64,000 bases of DNA from Methylotuvimicrobium alcaliphilum 20Z (GCF_000968535.2 NC_016112.1:3844001-3908000); one strand, 5' to 3'; counted from the stretch's first letter, positions 7,858-18,883 are shown. Numbers and translations are program-made. The notes: generated by a model from the sequence alone, not told the origin.

Positions 7858-8478
7858 TTATTTCGAGTACAACTCAACAACAAGCTGCTCATTAATATCA
7901 GAACCCAATTCGACGCGATCAGGTAAAGACTTAAAGGTACCAGCCATGTCCTTACTATTAACATCAACCCAATTTGGGAATCCGTATTGCTCAGTGACAG
8001 TTAATGCATCGATAATTCTTTGTTGTTTTTTTGCCTTTTCCCTGATGCCGATCACATCACCAGGCTGAACCTGATAGGAAGGAATATTAACTAACGAGTC
8101 GTTGACCATAATCGATTTGTGACTAACCAACTGACGAGCTTCTGCTCTGGTAGCGGCAAATCCCATCCGATATACTACGTTATCGAGTCTCGACTCGAGA
8201 AGATTTAGTAGATTTTCGCCTGTTGCACCTTTCTTTAAATCGGCAATTTTATAATAATTTCTAAATTGCTTTTCTAGTACGCCGTAAATCCTTCTAATTC
8301 TTTGCTTAGCACGCAACTGCAATGCATAATCAGAACTTCTTGTACGCTTAGTACCGTGTTGTCCAGGCCGCTGGTCAAGCTTACACTTACCATCTAACGA
8401 CTTGCCTCTACTTTTTAAAAAAAGATCGGTCCCTTCTCTACGGCTTAACTTACACGTAGGGCCAAGATATCTTGCCAT
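7858..8478 (-). CDS. rpsD: 30S ribosomal protein uS4
   Basis: This primary 16S rRNA binder is also the known translational repressor of the alpha operon in E. coli. The 206-residue product has the same length as E. coli S4. It starts [20 protein letters not shown] and carries the S4 RNA-binding domain ([20 protein letters not shown] near residues 97-116) and the C-terminal [11 protein letters not shown]. It lies 18 bases after rpsK and 24 before rpoA. Whether it represses this operon cannot be seen from the sequence. Confidence 0.99.
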   Translation of the reverse strand: MARYLGPTCKLSRREGTDLFLKSRGKSLDGKCKLDQRPGQHGTKRTRSSDYALQLRAKQRIRRIYGVLEKQFRNYYKIADLKKGATGENLLNLLESRLDNVVYRMGFAATRAEARQLVSHKSIMVNDSLVNIPSYQVQPGDVIGIREKAKKQQRIIDALTVTEQYGFPNWVDVNSKDMAGTFKSLPDRVELGSDINEQLVVELYSK

Positions 8479-8496
8479 AACAAACTACTCCAGAAC

Positions 8497-8883
8497 TTAA
8501 ACGCGGCGTTTTTTAGGTGGACGGCAACCGTTATGAGGGATTGGCGTCACATCAATGATATTGCTGATTTTAAAACCCAAGTTACTCAATGAACGAACGG
8601 CAGATTCTCTACCAGGACCAGGCCCCTTAACCATTACATCTAGGTTTTTCATTCCGTATTCTAATGCGACCGAACCAGCTCTTTCGGCAGCAACCTGAGC
8701 AGCAAAAGGAGTGCTTTTTCTTGAACCCCTAAAACCTGAACCACCGGACGTCGCCCAAGAGAGCGCATTACCTTTTCTATCAGTAATTGTAACGATGGTA
8801 TTATTGAAGGAGGCATGCACATGTGCAATGCCATCCGCTATTTCTTTTTTTATGCGTTTACGCGCACGATTTGGACTTGCCAT
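8497..8883 (-). CDS. rpsK: 30S ribosomal protein uS11
   Basis: This platform protein of the small subunit lies next to the mRNA exit. The 128-residue product shows [21 protein letters not shown] near residue 18, the [13 protein letters not shown] loop and the basic C-terminus [10 protein letters not shown]. It lies between rpsM (25 bases upstream) and rpsD in the alpha operon. Confidence 0.99.
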   Translation of the reverse strand: MASPNRARKRIKKEIADGIAHVHASFNNTIVTITDRKGNALSWATSGGSGFRGSRKSTPFAAQVAAERAGSVALEYGMKNLDVMVKGPGPGRESAVRSLSNLGFKISNIIDVTPIPHNGCRPPKKRRV

Positions 8884-8908
8884 TTATGAACCTCTTATCG
8901 AAATATCT

Positions 8909-9265
8909 TTACTTTCTAATAGGCTTGCGAGGGCCCTTACGGGTTCTTGCATTCGTCCGTGTTCTCTGCCCTCTTAAAGGCAGGCCTCGACGATGTCGGA
9001 TACCACGATAACAACCTAGATCCATCAATCGCTTGATGTTCATTGAAACTTCACGTCGCAAGTCGCCTTCGACGGTCATTTTTGAAATAACTTCACGAAC
9101 AGAATCAAGCTGCTCTTCTGTTAATTCTTTAATTTTTCTTGACGGTGCTATACCCACTTTCTCGCAAATCTGATTTGCTGTTTTGCGTCCAACACCATAA
9201 ATCGCTGTCAATGCAATTTCTGCATGCTTATGATCTGGTACGTTAATCCCGGCAATACGTGCCAT
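8909..9265 (-). CDS. rpsM: 30S ribosomal protein uS13
   Basis: This head protein of the small subunit forms bridges to the large subunit. The 118-residue product begins [20 protein letters not shown], has the helix-hairpin-helix region [13 protein letters not shown] near 23, and ends in the long basic tail with [20 protein letters not shown]. It is the first gene of the alpha group, after rpmJ. Confidence 0.99.
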   Translation of the reverse strand: MARIAGINVPDHKHAEIALTAIYGVGRKTANQICEKVGIAPSRKIKELTEEQLDSVREVISKMTVEGDLRREVSMNIKRLMDLGCYRGIRHRRGLPLRGQRTRTNARTRKGPRKPIRK

Positions 9266-9343
9266 TTAGATACTCCCCTGAGCAATGACTCTAAAGTTAA
9301 GCGCCGAATAATAACATTTAATGATTTATGGCGCAATAGAAAA

Positions 9344-9457
9344 TTATCCTTGACGTTGTTTATGGCGCCCATCTTCACAGATCACCCTAACAACACCATT
9401 TCTTTTTATGACTTTGCATTTTCTGCATATTTTTTTAACTGACGCACGAACTTTCAC
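9344..9457 (-). CDS. rpmJ: 50S ribosomal protein bL36 (zinc-binding form)
   Basis: This 37-residue gene is easily missed because of its size. It starts with GTG at 9457 and encodes [15 protein letters not shown] and onward, ending GRHKQRQG. Cys11, Cys14, Cys27 and His32 form the complete zinc site, so this is the zinc-dependent (C+) paralog. It sits between secY and rpsM, its standard place at the end of the spc operon. A zinc-free paralog, if present, would be elsewhere in the genome. Confidence 0.95.
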   Translation of the reverse strand: MKVRASVKKICRKCKVIKRNGVVRVICEDGRHKQRQG

Positions 9458-9487
9458 AATGCACTCCGTAATACTTAAACTACTTAA

Positions 9488-10810
9488 TTATTTTTTAAGA
9501 TGCGCTTTCTTCATCAAGCCTTCGTATTGCTGTGACATCATGTGAGTCTGCATCTGAGAAATAAAATCCATCACGACAACAACGATAATCAACAACGAGG
9601 TCCCGCCAAAATAAAATGGCACATTCCAGTAAACGATTAGAAACTCAGGCAATAAGCAAACGCCTGTGATGTAAAAAGCACCAATCAATGTAAGACGCGT
9701 CATCACTTTATCTATATAGGCACTGGTCTGCTGTCCAGGTCTAATGCCAGGCAAGAACGCACCTGATTTTTTTAAATTATCCGCAGTCTCTTTCGAATTA
9801 AAAACCAAAGCGGTATAGAAAAAACAGAAAAAGATGATGGCTGCCGCATAAAACATGACGTATACCGGCTGGCCAGGCGACAACATAGTCGCAATATCTT
9901 TAAGCCAACCAAAGCCTTCGGCATTTCCGAACCAACCTGCTACCGTAGCCGGAAACAGAATAATACTTGAGGCAAAAATGGGAGGTATAACACCCGCCAT
10001 GTTAAGCTTCAACGGAAGAAAACTACTTTGCCCGGCATACATCCTTCTACCTTGCTGTCTTTTAGGATAATTAATAATAATCCTTCGTTGACCTCTTTCA
10101 ACAAAGACAACTAGCGCAGTAACAGCGATCGTTAGCAAGAATAGCAAAATAATGAACGCACTGTTCATTTCGCCTGTTCTAGCAAGCTCTAAAGTACCGC
10201 CGACAGCCGAGGGAAGTCCTGAAACGATACCGGCAAAAATAATTAACGAAATACCGTTGCCGATTCCTCTTTCAGTAACTTGCTCGCCCAACCACATCAA
10301 AAATATGGTTCCCGTTACTAGCGTTATCGTCGTGATGAGAACAAAACTCATGCCTGGCGCAATCACAACAGATAATCCACCGGCCGTTTGATTTTGCAAA
10401 GCTATTGAAATACCAACAGCCTGAAAAGTCGCCAGAACTACGGTCCCGTAACGTGTATATTGAGATATTTTACGCCTTCCGGACTCGCCTTCTTTTTTCA
10501 TCTGCTCCATCGTTGGAATGACTACAGTCATCAACTGCATGATGATCGAAGCAGAAATGTAAGGCATGATACCAAGAGCAAATAAGCTTAAACGCATTAA
10601 TGCCCCACCCGAAAACATGTTAAACATATCGAGAATGGAACCGCTTTGCTGTTCAAACATAAGGGCTAAAGCTTTTGGGTCGATACCAGGAACAGGGATA
10701 TGAGCCCCTACTCGATAGACGAAAAACGCCCCCAGCACGAATAGCAATCTAGACCTTAATTCTGAATAGCCACCTGCTTTTTCAGCCATTTGTGCTCTTG
10801 TTGTATTCAC
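9488..10810 (-). CDS. secY: Preprotein translocase channel subunit SecY
   Basis: SecY is the channel of the Sec translocase in the inner membrane, working with SecE (35593-35970 here) and SecG. The 440-residue product has ten hydrophobic segments. Conserved landmarks are VPGIDPKAL in the first periplasmic loop, [15 protein letters not shown] near residue 180 and [20 protein letters not shown] near 355, part of the cytoplasmic ribosome-binding region. The chosen GTG directly follows the rplO stop and has an agagg ribosome-binding site. An ATG seven codons later, giving [11 protein letters not shown], is a possible alternative. Confidence 0.98.
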   Translation of the reverse strand: MNTTRAQMAEKAGGYSELRSRLLFVLGAFFVYRVGAHIPVPGIDPKALALMFEQQSGSILDMFNMFSGGALMRLSLFALGIMPYISASIIMQLMTVVIPTMEQMKKEGESGRRKISQYTRYGTVVLATFQAVGISIALQNQTAGGLSVVIAPGMSFVLITTITLVTGTIFLMWLGEQVTERGIGNGISLIIFAGIVSGLPSAVGGTLELARTGEMNSAFIILLFLLTIAVTALVVFVERGQRRIIINYPKRQQGRRMYAGQSSFLPLKLNMAGVIPPIFASSIILFPATVAGWFGNAEGFGWLKDIATMLSPGQPVYVMFYAAAIIFFCFFYTALVFNSKETADNLKKSGAFLPGIRPGQQTSAYIDKVMTRLTLIGAFYITGVCLLPEFLIVYWNVPFYFGGTSLLIIVVVVMDFISQMQTHMMSQQYEGLMKKAHLKK

Positions 10811-11245
10811 TTAGACCTCTACTTTGCCGCCAGCCGCTTCAATAGATGCTTTTGCGCCTGCAGTCACTTTTATACCTTTCAACGTCACAGCTTTTGTAAT
10901 TTCACCCGATTGGATTACTTTAGCGGTTTTAGTGAAAACAGGAACAACACCCGTCTCGATCAATACTTGCAAATCGATGGTTTCCGTAGGCAAGTTAGCC
11001 AATTCACTCAAGCGAACTTCTGCTGTCAAATGCTTGCATCTTGACGTAAAACCAACTTTCGGTAATCGCCTTTGAAGGGGCATTTGTCCACCTTCGAACC
11101 CAACCTTGTGAAATCCACCGCTTCTTGCTTTTTGGCCTTTATGACCTCTTCCACAGGTTTTTCCAAGAGTAGATCCAATACCGCGACCGACACGCTTAGC
11201 TTTTTTTCTTGATCCTTCAGCAGGACTTATTGAATTCAAGTACAT
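10811..11245 (-). CDS. rplO: 50S ribosomal protein uL15
   Basis: This is a 144-residue large-subunit assembly protein. The glycine- and lysine-rich N-terminal extension ([19 protein letters not shown] near residues 21-39) threads into 23S rRNA, and a globular domain follows. Its ATG overlaps the rpmD stop by one base, and secY begins right after its own stop, so the three are translationally linked in the spc operon. Confidence 0.98.
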   Translation of the reverse strand: MYLNSISPAEGSRKKAKRVGRGIGSTLGKTCGRGHKGQKARSGGFHKVGFEGGQMPLQRRLPKVGFTSRCKHLTAEVRLSELANLPTETIDLQVLIETGVVPVFTKTAKVIQSGEITKAVTLKGIKVTAGAKASIEAAGGKVEV

Positions 11246-11430
11246 TACAATTCCTCTACCCTTAGCATGTAGGAAACTTTATTAATCATCCCACGATTTT
11301 CAGGGGTATCGGAAACCGATACCGTATGATTAATACGACGCAAACCTAAACCTTTTAAGCATGCCTGATGGCTTGCTAATCGGCCGTGTTTACTTTTTGT
11401 CATTGTTAATTGTAATTTTTTATCTGACAT
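11245..11430 (-). CDS. rpmD: 50S ribosomal protein uL30
   Basis: This is a 61-residue large-subunit protein with the family core [20 protein letters not shown] and [11 protein letters not shown] near residue 27, followed by [15 protein letters not shown]. It lies between rpsE (5-base gap) and rplO (1-base overlap), the standard spc operon order. Confidence 0.97.
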   Translation of the reverse strand: MSDKKLQLTMTKSKHGRLASHQACLKGLGLRRINHTVSVSDTPENRGMINKVSYMLRVEEL

Positions 11431-11435
11431 AACAA

Positions 11436-11942
11436 CTATCCAATTATCTGCTCAACCGACAGGCCGCGCTTGGCTGCGATGTCTTTTGGCTCATGCATTT
11501 CAGTTAACCCGGCAATCGTAGCTCTAACAACGTTAATTGGGTTGTTAGTTCCAATGCATTTGGCCAGTACATTATGAACACCGACCACTTCGAATACCGC
11601 ACGCATTGCTCCGCCGGCAATAATACCGGTACCATCCGACGCTGGTTGCATATAGACTTTTGCCGCCCCGGTGGACGCCGTAACTGCGTATTGCAAAGTG
11701 TCGCCTTTTAGAGCAACTTTACGCATGTTTTTTCTAGCCTGTTCTAACGACTTTTGGATTGCAACGGGAACTTCTCTGGCTTTACTTACGCCATAACCCA
11801 CACGACCCTCACCGTCGCCGACGACCGTTAAAGCAGCAAAGCCGAAAACTCGACCGCCTTTCACAACTTTTGCTACACGACGTACCGATACTAATTTTTC
11901 TTGTAAACCGTCTGTACTTGCTTGAGATGGTGCTGTAGCCAT
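11436..11942 (-). CDS. rpsE: 30S ribosomal protein uS5
   Basis: This small-subunit protein lies at the mRNA entry site and contributes to decoding accuracy. The ATG at 11942 is chosen because an aggag site lies 7 bases upstream; a TTG two codons earlier is less likely. This gives 168 residues. Conserved features are [18 protein letters not shown] near residue 27-44, [13 protein letters not shown], and [13 protein letters not shown] in the C-terminal domain. The gene lies between rplR and rpmD. Confidence 0.98.
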   Translation of the reverse strand: MATAPSQASTDGLQEKLVSVRRVAKVVKGGRVFGFAALTVVGDGEGRVGYGVSKAREVPVAIQKSLEQARKNMRKVALKGDTLQYAVTASTGAAKVYMQPASDGTGIIAGGAMRAVFEVVGVHNVLAKCIGTNNPINVVRATIAGLTEMHEPKDIAAKRGLSVEQIIG

Positions 11943-11952
11943 AATCAATCTC

Positions 11953-12306
11953 CTAAAATTTTAAACCGGCTTCACGCGCGGCATCAGCAAGCGCTTTAAC
12001 ACGCCCATGATATTTAAAACCTGAGCGGTCGAAAGCCACTTCAGTGATTCCAGCCGCAATGGCTTTTTGGGCTACAAACTTTCCAACTTCGGCAGCCGCC
12101 TCAACGTTTCCTGTATTTTTTACGGCTGACTTGACCTCAGCCTGAACAGTCGAAGAACTTGCAAGCGTATGCGTCCCATCGGAACTAATGACCTGCGCAT
12201 AAATGTGTTGAGCGGTTTTGTGTATGGTTAAACGGTTCGCTCCGGAATTCTTAATTTTACTGCGCAGCTTCAGAGCGCGCTTTAAGCGTGATGCTTTCTT
12301 TTCCAT
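11953..12306 (-). CDS. rplR: 50S ribosomal protein uL18
   Basis: This 5S rRNA-binding protein has 117 residues. The N-terminus is strongly basic ([16 protein letters not shown]). The core includes [16 protein letters not shown] near 25, and [20 protein letters not shown] leads to the C-terminal AREAGLKF. It lies between rplF and rpsE in the spc operon. Confidence 0.98.
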   Translation of the reverse strand: MEKKASRLKRALKLRSKIKNSGANRLTIHKTAQHIYAQVISSDGTHTLASSSTVQAEVKSAVKNTGNVEAAAEVGKFVAQKAIAAGITEVAFDRSGFKYHGRVKALADAAREAGLKF

Positions 12307-12315
12307 TACTTTACC

Positions 12316-12849
12316 TTACTTCTTCTTGGCTTCTTTTCTGACCACATTCTCATCAGCATATCTGACACCCTTGCCTTTATAAGGCTCTGGCGGGCGATAT
12401 CCTCTAATTTCTGCAGCGACCTGACCGACTTTTTGCTTATCAAAACCTTTGACAATAATTTCGGTTTGACTGGGGGTTTCGATCGTTATACCCGCCGGCA
12501 CTTCATAATCAACCGGATGGGAAAAGCCAAGAGATAAGCCTAAAGTATTGCCTTTAGCTTGAGCTCTATAACCGACACCGACTAATGCCAGTTTCTTTTC
12601 AAAACCTTGAGACACACCAATTATCATATTATTAATAACGGCACGAGTAGTTCCGGCTTGTGAATTGGCAATTTTATCCGCCTTATCCCACTTAATTTCA
12701 ATTTGGCTATTATCGATGGCCAGACCTACTTTTTCGTGTAACAAGGCCGACAATTGTCCTTTACTACCTTTTACAGTAACTTCGTTGCCTTCGAGTTTGA
12801 TATCAATTCCGCTTGGTAGAGTGATAGGTACTTTTGCAATTCTTGACAT
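12316..12849 (-). CDS. rplF: 50S ribosomal protein uL6
   Basis: This is a 177-residue two-domain protein near the GTPase-associated region, where EF-G and EF-Tu bind. It starts MSRIAKVPITLPSGIDI. The second domain includes VEVGYRAQ-like VGVGYRAQAKGNTL and the conserved C-terminal GYRPPEPYKGKGVRYADE. It lies between rpsH and rplR. Confidence 0.98.
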   Translation of the reverse strand: MSRIAKVPITLPSGIDIKLEGNEVTVKGSKGQLSALLHEKVGLAIDNSQIEIKWDKADKIANSQAGTTRAVINNMIIGVSQGFEKKLALVGVGYRAQAKGNTLGLSLGFSHPVDYEVPAGITIETPSQTEIIVKGFDKQKVGQVAAEIRGYRPPEPYKGKGVRYADENVVRKEAKKK

Positions 12850-12864
12850 GACTTGGCTCCCTAA

Positions 12865-13260
12865 TTAACAAACAGTACAAACAACTTCACCGCCATGCCC
12901 TATCGCACGTGCCGCTCTGTCAGTCATGACACCTTTCGATGTCGAAACGATAGCTATGCCCAGACCTCCCAATACCTTTGGAAGCTCTTCCTTCGACTTA
13001 TAAATTCTAAGCCCCGGCCTGCTGATTCTTTTTACTTTTTCGATGACAGGTCGGCCTTGATAGTATTTTAATACTATGGTCATTTCACTATGACTACCTT
13101 TCGTCTCAACACTATAGTCGGTGATGTAACCTTCATCTTTTAAAACTTTTACAATGGCTACCTTCAATTTAGAAGAAGGCAGTTTTACGCTAATTTTTCC
13201 CGCAGATTGACCATTTCTAATTCTGGTCAACATATCTGCTATTGGGTCTGTCATACTCAT
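12865..13260 (-). CDS. rpsH: 30S ribosomal protein uS8
   Basis: This primary 16S rRNA binder is, in E. coli, also the feedback repressor of the spc operon through the rplE region. The start is the ATG at 13260, with a ggag site 7 bases upstream, giving 131 residues ([18 protein letters not shown]). An upstream in-frame start is possible but would overlap rpsN. The C-terminal RNA-binding block [20 protein letters not shown] is intact. Confidence 0.98.
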   Translation of the reverse strand: MSMTDPIADMLTRIRNGQSAGKISVKLPSSKLKVAIVKVLKDEGYITDYSVETKGSHSEMTIVLKYYQGRPVIEKVKRISRPGLRIYKSKEELPKVLGGLGIAIVSTSKGVMTDRAARAIGHGGEVVCTVC

Positions 13261-13280
13261 TTCAATTCTCCAAACAGATC

Positions 13281-13586
13281 TTACCAACTCGCCTTAACTA
13301 AACCAGGCACATCACCACGCATGGTCGATTCTCTTAATTTATTTCGAGATAAACCGAATTTGCGATAATAGCCATGAGGACGCCCAGTGATATTACACCG
13401 GTTGCGCAAACGAGAAGCGCTGGAATCCCTTGGTAGCTTTTGTAATTGAAAATGAGCAGCTTCTTTTTCTTCAAAAGTAGCGCCGGGATTGCGAATGATT
13501 TCTTTTAACTCTTTTCGCTTGGTTTCATATTTCTTTACTAATTTGTTACGCTTTACTTCACGCGCAATCATTGATTTTTTAGCCAT
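13281..13586 (-). CDS. rpsN: 30S ribosomal protein uS14 (zinc-free form)
   Basis: This is a 101-residue small-subunit head protein. It is the long form and lacks the CxxC...CxxC zinc ribbon found in the short paralog. The region [20 protein letters not shown] near residue 59-78 has only one cysteine. It starts [20 protein letters not shown] and ends [11 protein letters not shown], both typical. It lies between rplE and rpsH. Confidence 0.98.
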   Translation of the reverse strand: MAKKSMIAREVKRNKLVKKYETKRKELKEIIRNPGATFEEKEAAHFQLQKLPRDSSASRLRNRCNITGRPHGYYRKFGLSRNKLRESTMRGDVPGLVKASW

Positions 13587-13600
13587 TAGTCGATCGCCTT

Positions 13601-14140
13601 TTAGTTTTTGAATGGAAAGTTAAATAGCTTCAACAAAGCCAAACCTTCTTCATTGGTTTTTGCTGTTGTCGTAATGGTAATATCCATTCCGCGAATAGCA
13701 TCAATTTTGTCATAATCAATTTCAGGAAATATGATTTGCTCTTTGACGCCCATCGAATAATTACCACGCCCATCAAAACTCTTAGGACTCATCCCCCTGA
13801 AATCCCTAATGCGAGGAATGGAAATATTAATCAAGCGATCCAAAAATTCGTACATTCTATCACTACGCAGGGTGACTTTACAGCCAATTGGCATGTCATC
13901 GCGTATTTTGAACCCGGCTATCGATTTTCTTGCCAAGGTGACAATCGCTTTTTGACCGGCGATTTTTTCCATATCACCGAGAGCGGATTGTAATATTTTC
14001 TTATCCGCAACCGCACCGCCAACACCCATATTCAGTGTGATTTTAGTAATCCGGGGTGCCTGCATAATGGATTTGTAGCCGAATTTTTTCATTAATTCCG
14101 GCAGGATCTTTTCTTTGTATTCAGCTTCTAGTCTAGCCAT
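13601..14140 (-). CDS. rplE: 50S ribosomal protein uL5
   Basis: This 5S rRNA-binding protein of the central protuberance contacts the P-site tRNA. It has 179 residues with [18 protein letters not shown] near 32-49, [20 protein letters not shown] near 86-105 and the C-terminal block [20 protein letters not shown]. It lies between rplX and rpsN. Confidence 0.99.
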   Translation of the reverse strand: MARLEAEYKEKILPELMKKFGYKSIMQAPRITKITLNMGVGGAVADKKILQSALGDMEKIAGQKAIVTLARKSIAGFKIRDDMPIGCKVTLRSDRMYEFLDRLINISIPRIRDFRGMSPKSFDGRGNYSMGVKEQIIFPEIDYDKIDAIRGMDITITTTAKTNEEGLALLKLFNFPFKN

Positions 14141-14157
14141 GTCTAAATAATCCTCTA

Positions 14158-14475
14158 TTAGATATCAACAACTTCATTAGTTGATTTAAAAAACCTGACT
14201 TTTCTTCCATCTTCTAGAAACTTAAAGCCGATTCGATCCGCTTTTAGGGTTTGTGGATTGTAAATACCGATATTAGAAAGGTGGATAGGCATATCTTTAT
14301 CAACGATACCGCCAGATACTCCGGCACGAGGGTTGCCTTTTTGGTGCTTTTTGACACGGTTGATCCCTTCTACGAGTACCTTGTCATCCTTAAACACTTT
14401 AGTTACTTTACCGCGCTTACCTTTATCTCTTCCGGTCAATACAATGACTTCGTCGCCTTGTTTTATTTTTTGCAT
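14158..14475 (-). CDS. rplX: 50S ribosomal protein uL24
   Basis: This is a 105-residue early assembly protein of the large subunit. An N-terminal KOW motif is clear ([20 protein letters not shown], residues 4-23), followed by [15 protein letters not shown]. It lies between rplN and rplE. Confidence 0.98.
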   Translation of the reverse strand: MQKIKQGDEVIVLTGRDKGKRGKVTKVFKDDKVLVEGINRVKKHQKGNPRAGVSGGIVDKDMPIHLSNIGIYNPQTLKADRIGFKFLEDGRKVRFFKSTNEVVDI

Positions 14476-14489
14476 GATTTAATCCTTTT

Positions 14490-14858
14490 TTATAGAACTT
14501 CAGGAGCCAGAGAAATAATTTTCATGAATTTATCTCCCCTTAATTCGCGAGTTACAGGACCAAATATGCGTGTACCGAGAGGTTGCAATTGGTTATTAAG
14601 AATGACGGCGGCATTTCCGTCGAAACGGATAACCGAACCATCAGGACGACGAACTCCTTTACGAGTTCTTACAACCAAGGCGTTGTAAACTTCGCCTTTT
14701 TTTACTCTACCACGCGGTATTGCGTCTTTAACACTGACTTTGATAATGTCGCCAATGCCAGCATAACGCCTATGTGAACCGCCTAGCACTTTGATACACA
14801 TGACCTTTTTTGCACCGCTATTATCGGCAACGTCAAGGTTAGTTTGCATCTGAATCAT
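14490..14858 (-). CDS. rplN: 50S ribosomal protein uL14
   Basis: This is a 122-residue beta-barrel protein at the subunit interface. It has the family start [20 protein letters not shown], then [19 protein letters not shown] near 32-50 and [11 protein letters not shown] near the end. It lies between rpsQ and rplX. Confidence 0.99.
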   Translation of the reverse strand: MIQMQTNLDVADNSGAKKVMCIKVLGGSHRRYAGIGDIIKVSVKDAIPRGRVKKGEVYNALVVRTRKGVRRPDGSVIRFDGNAAVILNNQLQPLGTRIFGPVTRELRGDKFMKIISLAPEVL

Positions 14859-14897
14859 GATTAATTCCCAATTGTCTCGATATTAAATTCTTTGTGC

Positions 14898-15161
14898 TTA
14901 TTTATTGTTGCTTTCAACAACTTCAACTAGCCTGAAGGTTTTGTTTTTGGACATTGGCCTACAAGATGTAATGGACACAACATCGCCTTCATTGCATTGA
15001 TTTTGCTCATCATGAGCCATTAATTTTGTCGATCGCTTGATATATTTGCCGTACACGGGGTGTTTGACAAAGCGCTCGACCAAGACGGTAATGCTTTTGT
15101 CCATTTTATTACTAATGACACGACCGCTTAAGGTTCTTAATTTTTCAGTTTTTTCGCTCAT
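14898..15161 (-). CDS. rpsQ: 30S ribosomal protein uS17
   Basis: This is an 87-residue OB-fold protein that binds 16S rRNA early. The core is [20 protein letters not shown] near residues 11-30, then [19 protein letters not shown] and the [17 protein letters not shown] block. It starts 3 bases after the rpmC stop. Confidence 0.98.
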   Translation of the reverse strand: MSEKTEKLRTLSGRVISNKMDKSITVLVERFVKHPVYGKYIKRSTKLMAHDEQNQCNEGDVVSITSCRPMSKNKTFRLVEVVESNNK

Positions 15162-15164
15162 GAC

Positions 15165-15356
15165 TTACGCTCTCCCCAATTCATTCAATACAGTATGGAT
15201 ACGGGCAATATCACGCCTGACTTGCTTGACCTGAGCGGTCTTTGTCAACTGACCGGTGCCTTTTTGCATTCTGAGATTGAATTGCTCTCTCGAGAGCTCG
15301 AGTAACATATCGGCTAATTCTTGTTTCGATTTTTGTCGTAATTCGGTGGCTTTCAT
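15165..15356 (-). CDS. rpmC: 50S ribosomal protein uL29
   Basis: This is a 63-residue two-helix protein near the tunnel exit, where signal recognition particle and trigger factor dock. It starts [24 protein letters not shown] one codon upstream is also possible. The ATG overlaps the rplP stop codon (TGATG), a sign of translational coupling. Confidence 0.97.
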   Translation of the reverse strand: MKATELRQKSKQELADMLLELSREQFNLRMQKGTGQLTKTAQVKQVRRDIARIHTVLNELGRA

Positions 15357-15769
15357 CACATTATCGTCCGAGCTATGAATGTTGTCTTAATCGGCAGTTT
15401 GGCAGATGCTAATGCAAACGCTTCTCTTGCAAGCTCTTCGGGCACACCTTGGATTTCATAAAGCATGGTGCCCGGCTTAATCTGAGCAACCCAGTATTCT
15501 ACACTACCTTTACCTTTTCCCATCCTAACTTCTAGAGGTTTTTTAGTAATAGGCTTGTCTGGAAATACTCTGATCCATATTTTACCACCACGCTTTACAT
15601 GACGAGTGATCGCTCTACGTGCAGCTTCGATCTGACGGGCTGTAATCCTTCCTCTTGTTGTGGCTTTTAATCCGAATTCACCGAAACTTACCGATGAGCC
15701 ACGAACAGCTATACCGTTATTTCTATTCTTATGCTGCTTACGAAATTTTGTTCTTTTGGGTTGAAGCAT
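15356..15769 (-). CDS. rplP: 50S ribosomal protein uL16
   Basis: This large-subunit protein lies near the A-site tRNA elbow. It has 137 residues, with [20 protein letters not shown] at the N-terminus and [14 protein letters not shown] near 80-93. That second block contains Arg82, which corresponds to the arginine hydroxylated in E. coli L16. LPIKTTFI lies near the end. It lies between rpsC and rpmC. Confidence 0.99.
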   Translation of the reverse strand: MLQPKRTKFRKQHKNRNNGIAVRGSSVSFGEFGLKATTRGRITARQIEAARRAITRHVKRGGKIWIRVFPDKPITKKPLEVRMGKGKGSVEYWVAQIKPGTMLYEIQGVPEELAREAFALASAKLPIKTTFIARTIM

Positions 15770-15785
15770 GACTTTATCCGTTCAA

Positions 15786-16457
15786 CTATTTTTTAGATTC
15801 TGTAACATCGGATACACCTTGTGCATCCATATCAAATACTTCACCTTTGAAAATCCAGACTTTTATGCCAATGATTCCATAAGTGGTATTTGCCTCGGCC
15901 GTACCATAATCGATGTCGGCTCTAAGTGTGTGCAAAGGGACACGGCCTTCTCTATACCATTCGGTACGGGCAATTTCAGCACCGTTTAAACGGCCGGCAA
16001 CATTAATTTTGATGCCTTCCGCGCCCAAACGCATAGTGTTGGTAACCGCACGCTTCATAGCCCTACGGTACATGATTCTTTTTTCAAGTTGCTGGGCAAT
16101 GCTTTCTGCTACCAGATAAGCATCTAATTCAGGCTTTCTGATTTCTTCGACATTCATCTGAACTGGAATGCCCATCATCGCCGAAACTTCTTGTCTCAAT
16201 TTATCGATGTCTTCGCCTTTTTTGCCAATCACAATCCCTGGTCTTGCAGTATGAACGGTGATATGAGCATTACTTGCCGGACGATTAATCTGAATGCGAC
16301 TAACCGAAGCGTGAGCAAGCTTTTTTTTGATAAAGTCTCTAACTTTAAGATCTTGATGCAGAAAAACCGGGTAATCCTGAGAGTTTGCGTACCATCTAGA
16401 AGTCCAGTCTTTAACAATTCCAAGGCGAATACCCGTTGGATGTACTTTTTGTCCCAT
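15786..16457 (-). CDS. rpsC: 30S ribosomal protein uS3
   Basis: This is a 223-residue protein lining the mRNA entry channel. It starts [20 protein letters not shown]. The KH RNA-binding domain includes [18 protein letters not shown] near residues 71-88, with the GxxG loop (IGKKGED). The C-terminal domain has [20 protein letters not shown]. It lies between rplV and rplP. Confidence 0.99.
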   Translation of the reverse strand: MGQKVHPTGIRLGIVKDWTSRWYANSQDYPVFLHQDLKVRDFIKKKLAHASVSRIQINRPASNAHITVHTARPGIVIGKKGEDIDKLRQEVSAMMGIPVQMNVEEIRKPELDAYLVAESIAQQLEKRIMYRRAMKRAVTNTMRLGAEGIKINVAGRLNGAEIARTEWYREGRVPLHTLRADIDYGTAEANTTYGIIGIKVWIFKGEVFDMDAQGVSDVTESKK

Positions 16458-16465
16458 TTTTACCT

Positions 16466-16801
16466 CTACTCGTATTCTGCTACTTTGATTGTTATGTGAC
16501 AGGTTCTTTTCAATATTTTATTGGCTCGACCTTTCGCTCGCGGTTTAAAACGTTTCATGGTCGGCCCTTCGTTGACATAAACCGTCGTAACTTTCAATTC
16601 GTCAACATCGGCGCTTTCGTTATGCTCCGCATTGGCAATCGCCGACTCTAAAAGCTTTTTGATGACCCCTGCCGCACTTTTTGTACTAAATGACAAAATG
16701 GCCAGCGCTTTCTCGACCGGAAGACCGCGAATTTGATCACCTACCAACCTGGCTTTTTGTGCCGACATAGGTGCATTGCTTAATTTTGCTGATATTTCCA
16801 T
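16466..16801 (-). CDS. rplV: 50S ribosomal protein uL22
   Basis: This is a 111-residue protein whose long hairpin lines the exit tunnel. [21 protein letters not shown] lies near residue 13, followed by NAEHN near 57 and [20 protein letters not shown], the tunnel hairpin, near 74-93. No insertion typical of macrolide resistance is apparent. Confidence 0.98.
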   Translation of the reverse strand: MEISAKLSNAPMSAQKARLVGDQIRGLPVEKALAILSFSTKSAAGVIKKLLESAIANAEHNESADVDELKVTTVYVNEGPTMKRFKPRAKGRANKILKRTCHITIKVAEYE

Positions 16802-16809
16802 CCTACACC

Positions 16810-17082
16810 TTACCTTGACTTCTTATCGGCCACATGCCCTTTATAGGTGCGTGTCGGCGCAAATTCACCGAGTTTATGCCCTATCATATTCTCAGAAACA
16901 AGAACAGGGACGTGTTGACGTCCATTGTGGACAGCAATAGTTAAACCCAACATATCGGGAATAATCATTGATCTTCTTGACCATGTTTTAATCGGTTTCC
17001 TATTATTGGCTTTTACCGCATCCTCTACTTTTTTCAGAAGATGATGATCTATAAAAGGACCTTTTTTAATTGATCGTGGCAC
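16810..17082 (-). CDS. rpsS: 30S ribosomal protein uS19
   Basis: This is a 90-residue small-subunit head protein that pairs with uS13. It starts [20 protein letters not shown], with [20 protein letters not shown] near 39 and [20 protein letters not shown] at the end. It lies between rplB and rplV. Confidence 0.99.
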   Translation of the reverse strand: MPRSIKKGPFIDHHLLKKVEDAVKANNRKPIKTWSRRSMIIPDMLGLTIAVHNGRQHVPVLVSENMIGHKLGEFAPTRTYKGHVADKKSR

Positions 17083-17094
17083 GCTATTTCCTCT

Positions 17095-17922
17095 CTATTT
17101 CTGCTTACGGCGTCTGACAATCATATTGTCTGTGCGTTTATTTTTACGTGTTTTATAACCTTTGGTCGGCATACCCCATGGCGAAACAGGATGTCTGCCG
17201 CCTGACGTACGCCCTTCACCACCACCATGCGGATGATCTACAGGATTCATTGCCACACCGCGAACGGTTGGCCTTACTCCGCGCCAGCGCTTTGCTCCGG
17301 CCTTGCCCAATGATGTTAAGTTGTGCTCAGAGTTGGATACTTCTCCAACTACAGCCTTACAATCGGCCATGATTTTGCGCATTTCACCCGATCTTAACCG
17401 GATGGTTACGTAAGCGCCTTCTCTAGCGACTAACTGGCAAGATGCGCCAGCGCTTCTTGCTAATTGAGCACCTTTACCGGGCTTTAATTCAACGCAATGA
17501 ATAGTAGTACCCAATGGAATATTTCTAAGCGGCATACAATTACCCGGTTTCACCGTAGTGGTTTCAGCGGATAAAATTTCTTGCCCTTGGGTTATGCCTT
17601 TAGGGGCGATAATATATCGACGCTCACCGTCTTTAAAGAGAATCAAAGCAATATTGGCGGTTCTGTTGGGATCATATTCGATACGCTCAACAACAGCCGG
17701 AATATCTATTTTATTTCTTTTAAAATCAATGATCCGGTAGTGATGCTTATGACCCCCACCGACATGACGTGTGGTTATGCGCCCTTGATTATTACGTCCG
17801 CCATTTTTGCTGTTTTTATCAAGCAACTGTGCGAATGGCTTGCCTTTATGTAACTCATCGTTTTTGACACGTACAACAAACCTCGATCCAGCCGATGTAG
17901 GTTTTGATTTTACAATAGCCAT
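17095..17922 (-). CDS. rplB: 50S ribosomal protein uL2
   Basis: This is a 275-residue protein essential for subunit association and peptidyl transferase activity. The N-terminal OB domain includes [20 protein letters not shown] near 44-63. The C-terminal region [18 protein letters not shown] near residue 223-240 contains the histidine implicated in activity. It lies between rplW and rpsS. Confidence 0.99.
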   Translation of the reverse strand: MAIVKSKPTSAGSRFVVRVKNDELHKGKPFAQLLDKNSKNGGRNNQGRITTRHVGGGHKHHYRIIDFKRNKIDIPAVVERIEYDPNRTANIALILFKDGERRYIIAPKGITQGQEILSAETTTVKPGNCMPLRNIPLGTTIHCVELKPGKGAQLARSAGASCQLVAREGAYVTIRLRSGEMRKIMADCKAVVGEVSNSEHNLTSLGKAGAKRWRGVRPTVRGVAMNPVDHPHGGGEGRTSGGRHPVSPWGMPTKGYKTRKNKRTDNMIVRRRKQK

Positions 17923-17963
17923 GCTTTCTACCGTTTCCTATTGATCTTTTAAACTTTTAACTA

Positions 17964-18266
17964 TTAAGCTGCCGAGAAATCTATATCGTGGCCTTCTTTG
18001 AGCTTGACATAGGCTTTTTTCCAATCGGAACGCTTGCCAAGGGTTTGACCAAACCTTTTTTTCTTACCTTTGACATTCAGCACACGGACCGAATCGACTT
18101 TTACTTCGAACATAAGCTCGACGGCTTGCTTTATTTGATTCTTTGTCGCCTGTTTCTGAACGTTAAACACAAACTGTTTATTCGCCTCAGCGGCAATTGT
18201 GCTTTTTTCTGAAACAACAGGAGCTCTCAAGACACTTGCCAATTTACTTTTGATTAGCTCGCTCAT
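17964..18266 (-). CDS. rplW: 50S ribosomal protein uL23
   Basis: This is a 100-residue tunnel-exit protein and docking site for trigger factor and signal recognition particle. It has VLRAPVVSEKSTIAAEANKQ near residue 13-32 and VRVLNVKGKKKRFGQTLGKR near 59-78. Its start overlaps the rplD stop by 4 bases. Confidence 0.98.
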   Translation of the reverse strand: MSELIKSKLASVLRAPVVSEKSTIAAEANKQFVFNVQKQATKNQIKQAVELMFEVKVDSVRVLNVKGKKKRFGQTLGKRSDWKKAYVKLKEGHDIDFSAA

Positions 18267-18883
18267 GCCAATCTCTCCTCTATCATTTTTACCGCCGCAG
18301 GCGTCATAATGACTTTTTCCGCTGCAACCAGTGATACCGGGCTCAAATTATCCGCAGAACAAACTTCTAAATACGGAATATTTCTTGAAGCCAAAGCCAG
18401 ATTAAAGTCGACTTCGTCGGATATGATTAAAACGCGCTTACAATCCAAACCGCTCAGCTTTGCAACCATTTCTTTCGTTTTTGGAGTCGAAGGAATGATT
18501 TCACTACTAACAACCAAACGGTCTTGTCTTAGCAACTCGGACAAAATCGACCGCAAACCCGATCGAAACATTTTTTTATTCAGTTTTTGCTCGAATGAAC
18601 GCGGTCTTGCAGCAAAGGTCACGCCACCTGTTCTCCAGAGTGGGCTGCGCATTGTACCAGATCTTGCCCGCCCCGTCCCTTTTTGACGCCAAGGCTTAAT
18701 CCCACCACCACTTACATCGGAACGTGTCTTCTGTGCTTTTGTCCCAGAACGAGCGCCTGCCAAGTGCCGAGTCACCAATTGATGAACTAACGTCTCATTA
18801 AAAACTTGCCCAAAAACTTCTTCGCCTACCGCAACTGCTGCGGCAGATTCGCTTTCGTTAATTGCAGGAATTTGTATACTCAT
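18263..18883 (-). CDS. rplD: 50S ribosomal protein uL4
   Basis: This 206-residue protein has a long loop that reaches into the exit tunnel. In E. coli it also represses the S10 operon through an mRNA leader. The loop is clear ([20 protein letters not shown] near 53-72, ending [16 protein letters not shown]). No S10-type leader exists here because rpsJ follows tuf after only 5 bases, so that control is probably absent. It overlaps rplC and rplW by 4 bases each. Confidence 0.98.
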   Translation of the reverse strand: MSIQIPAINESESAAAVAVGEEVFGQVFNETLVHQLVTRHLAGARSGTKAQKTRSDVSGGGIKPWRQKGTGRARSGTMRSPLWRTGGVTFAARPRSFEQKLNKKMFRSGLRSILSELLRQDRLVVSSEIIPSTPKTKEMVAKLSGLDCKRVLIISDEVDFNLALASRNIPYLEVCSADNLSPVSLVAAEKVIMTPAAVKMIEERLA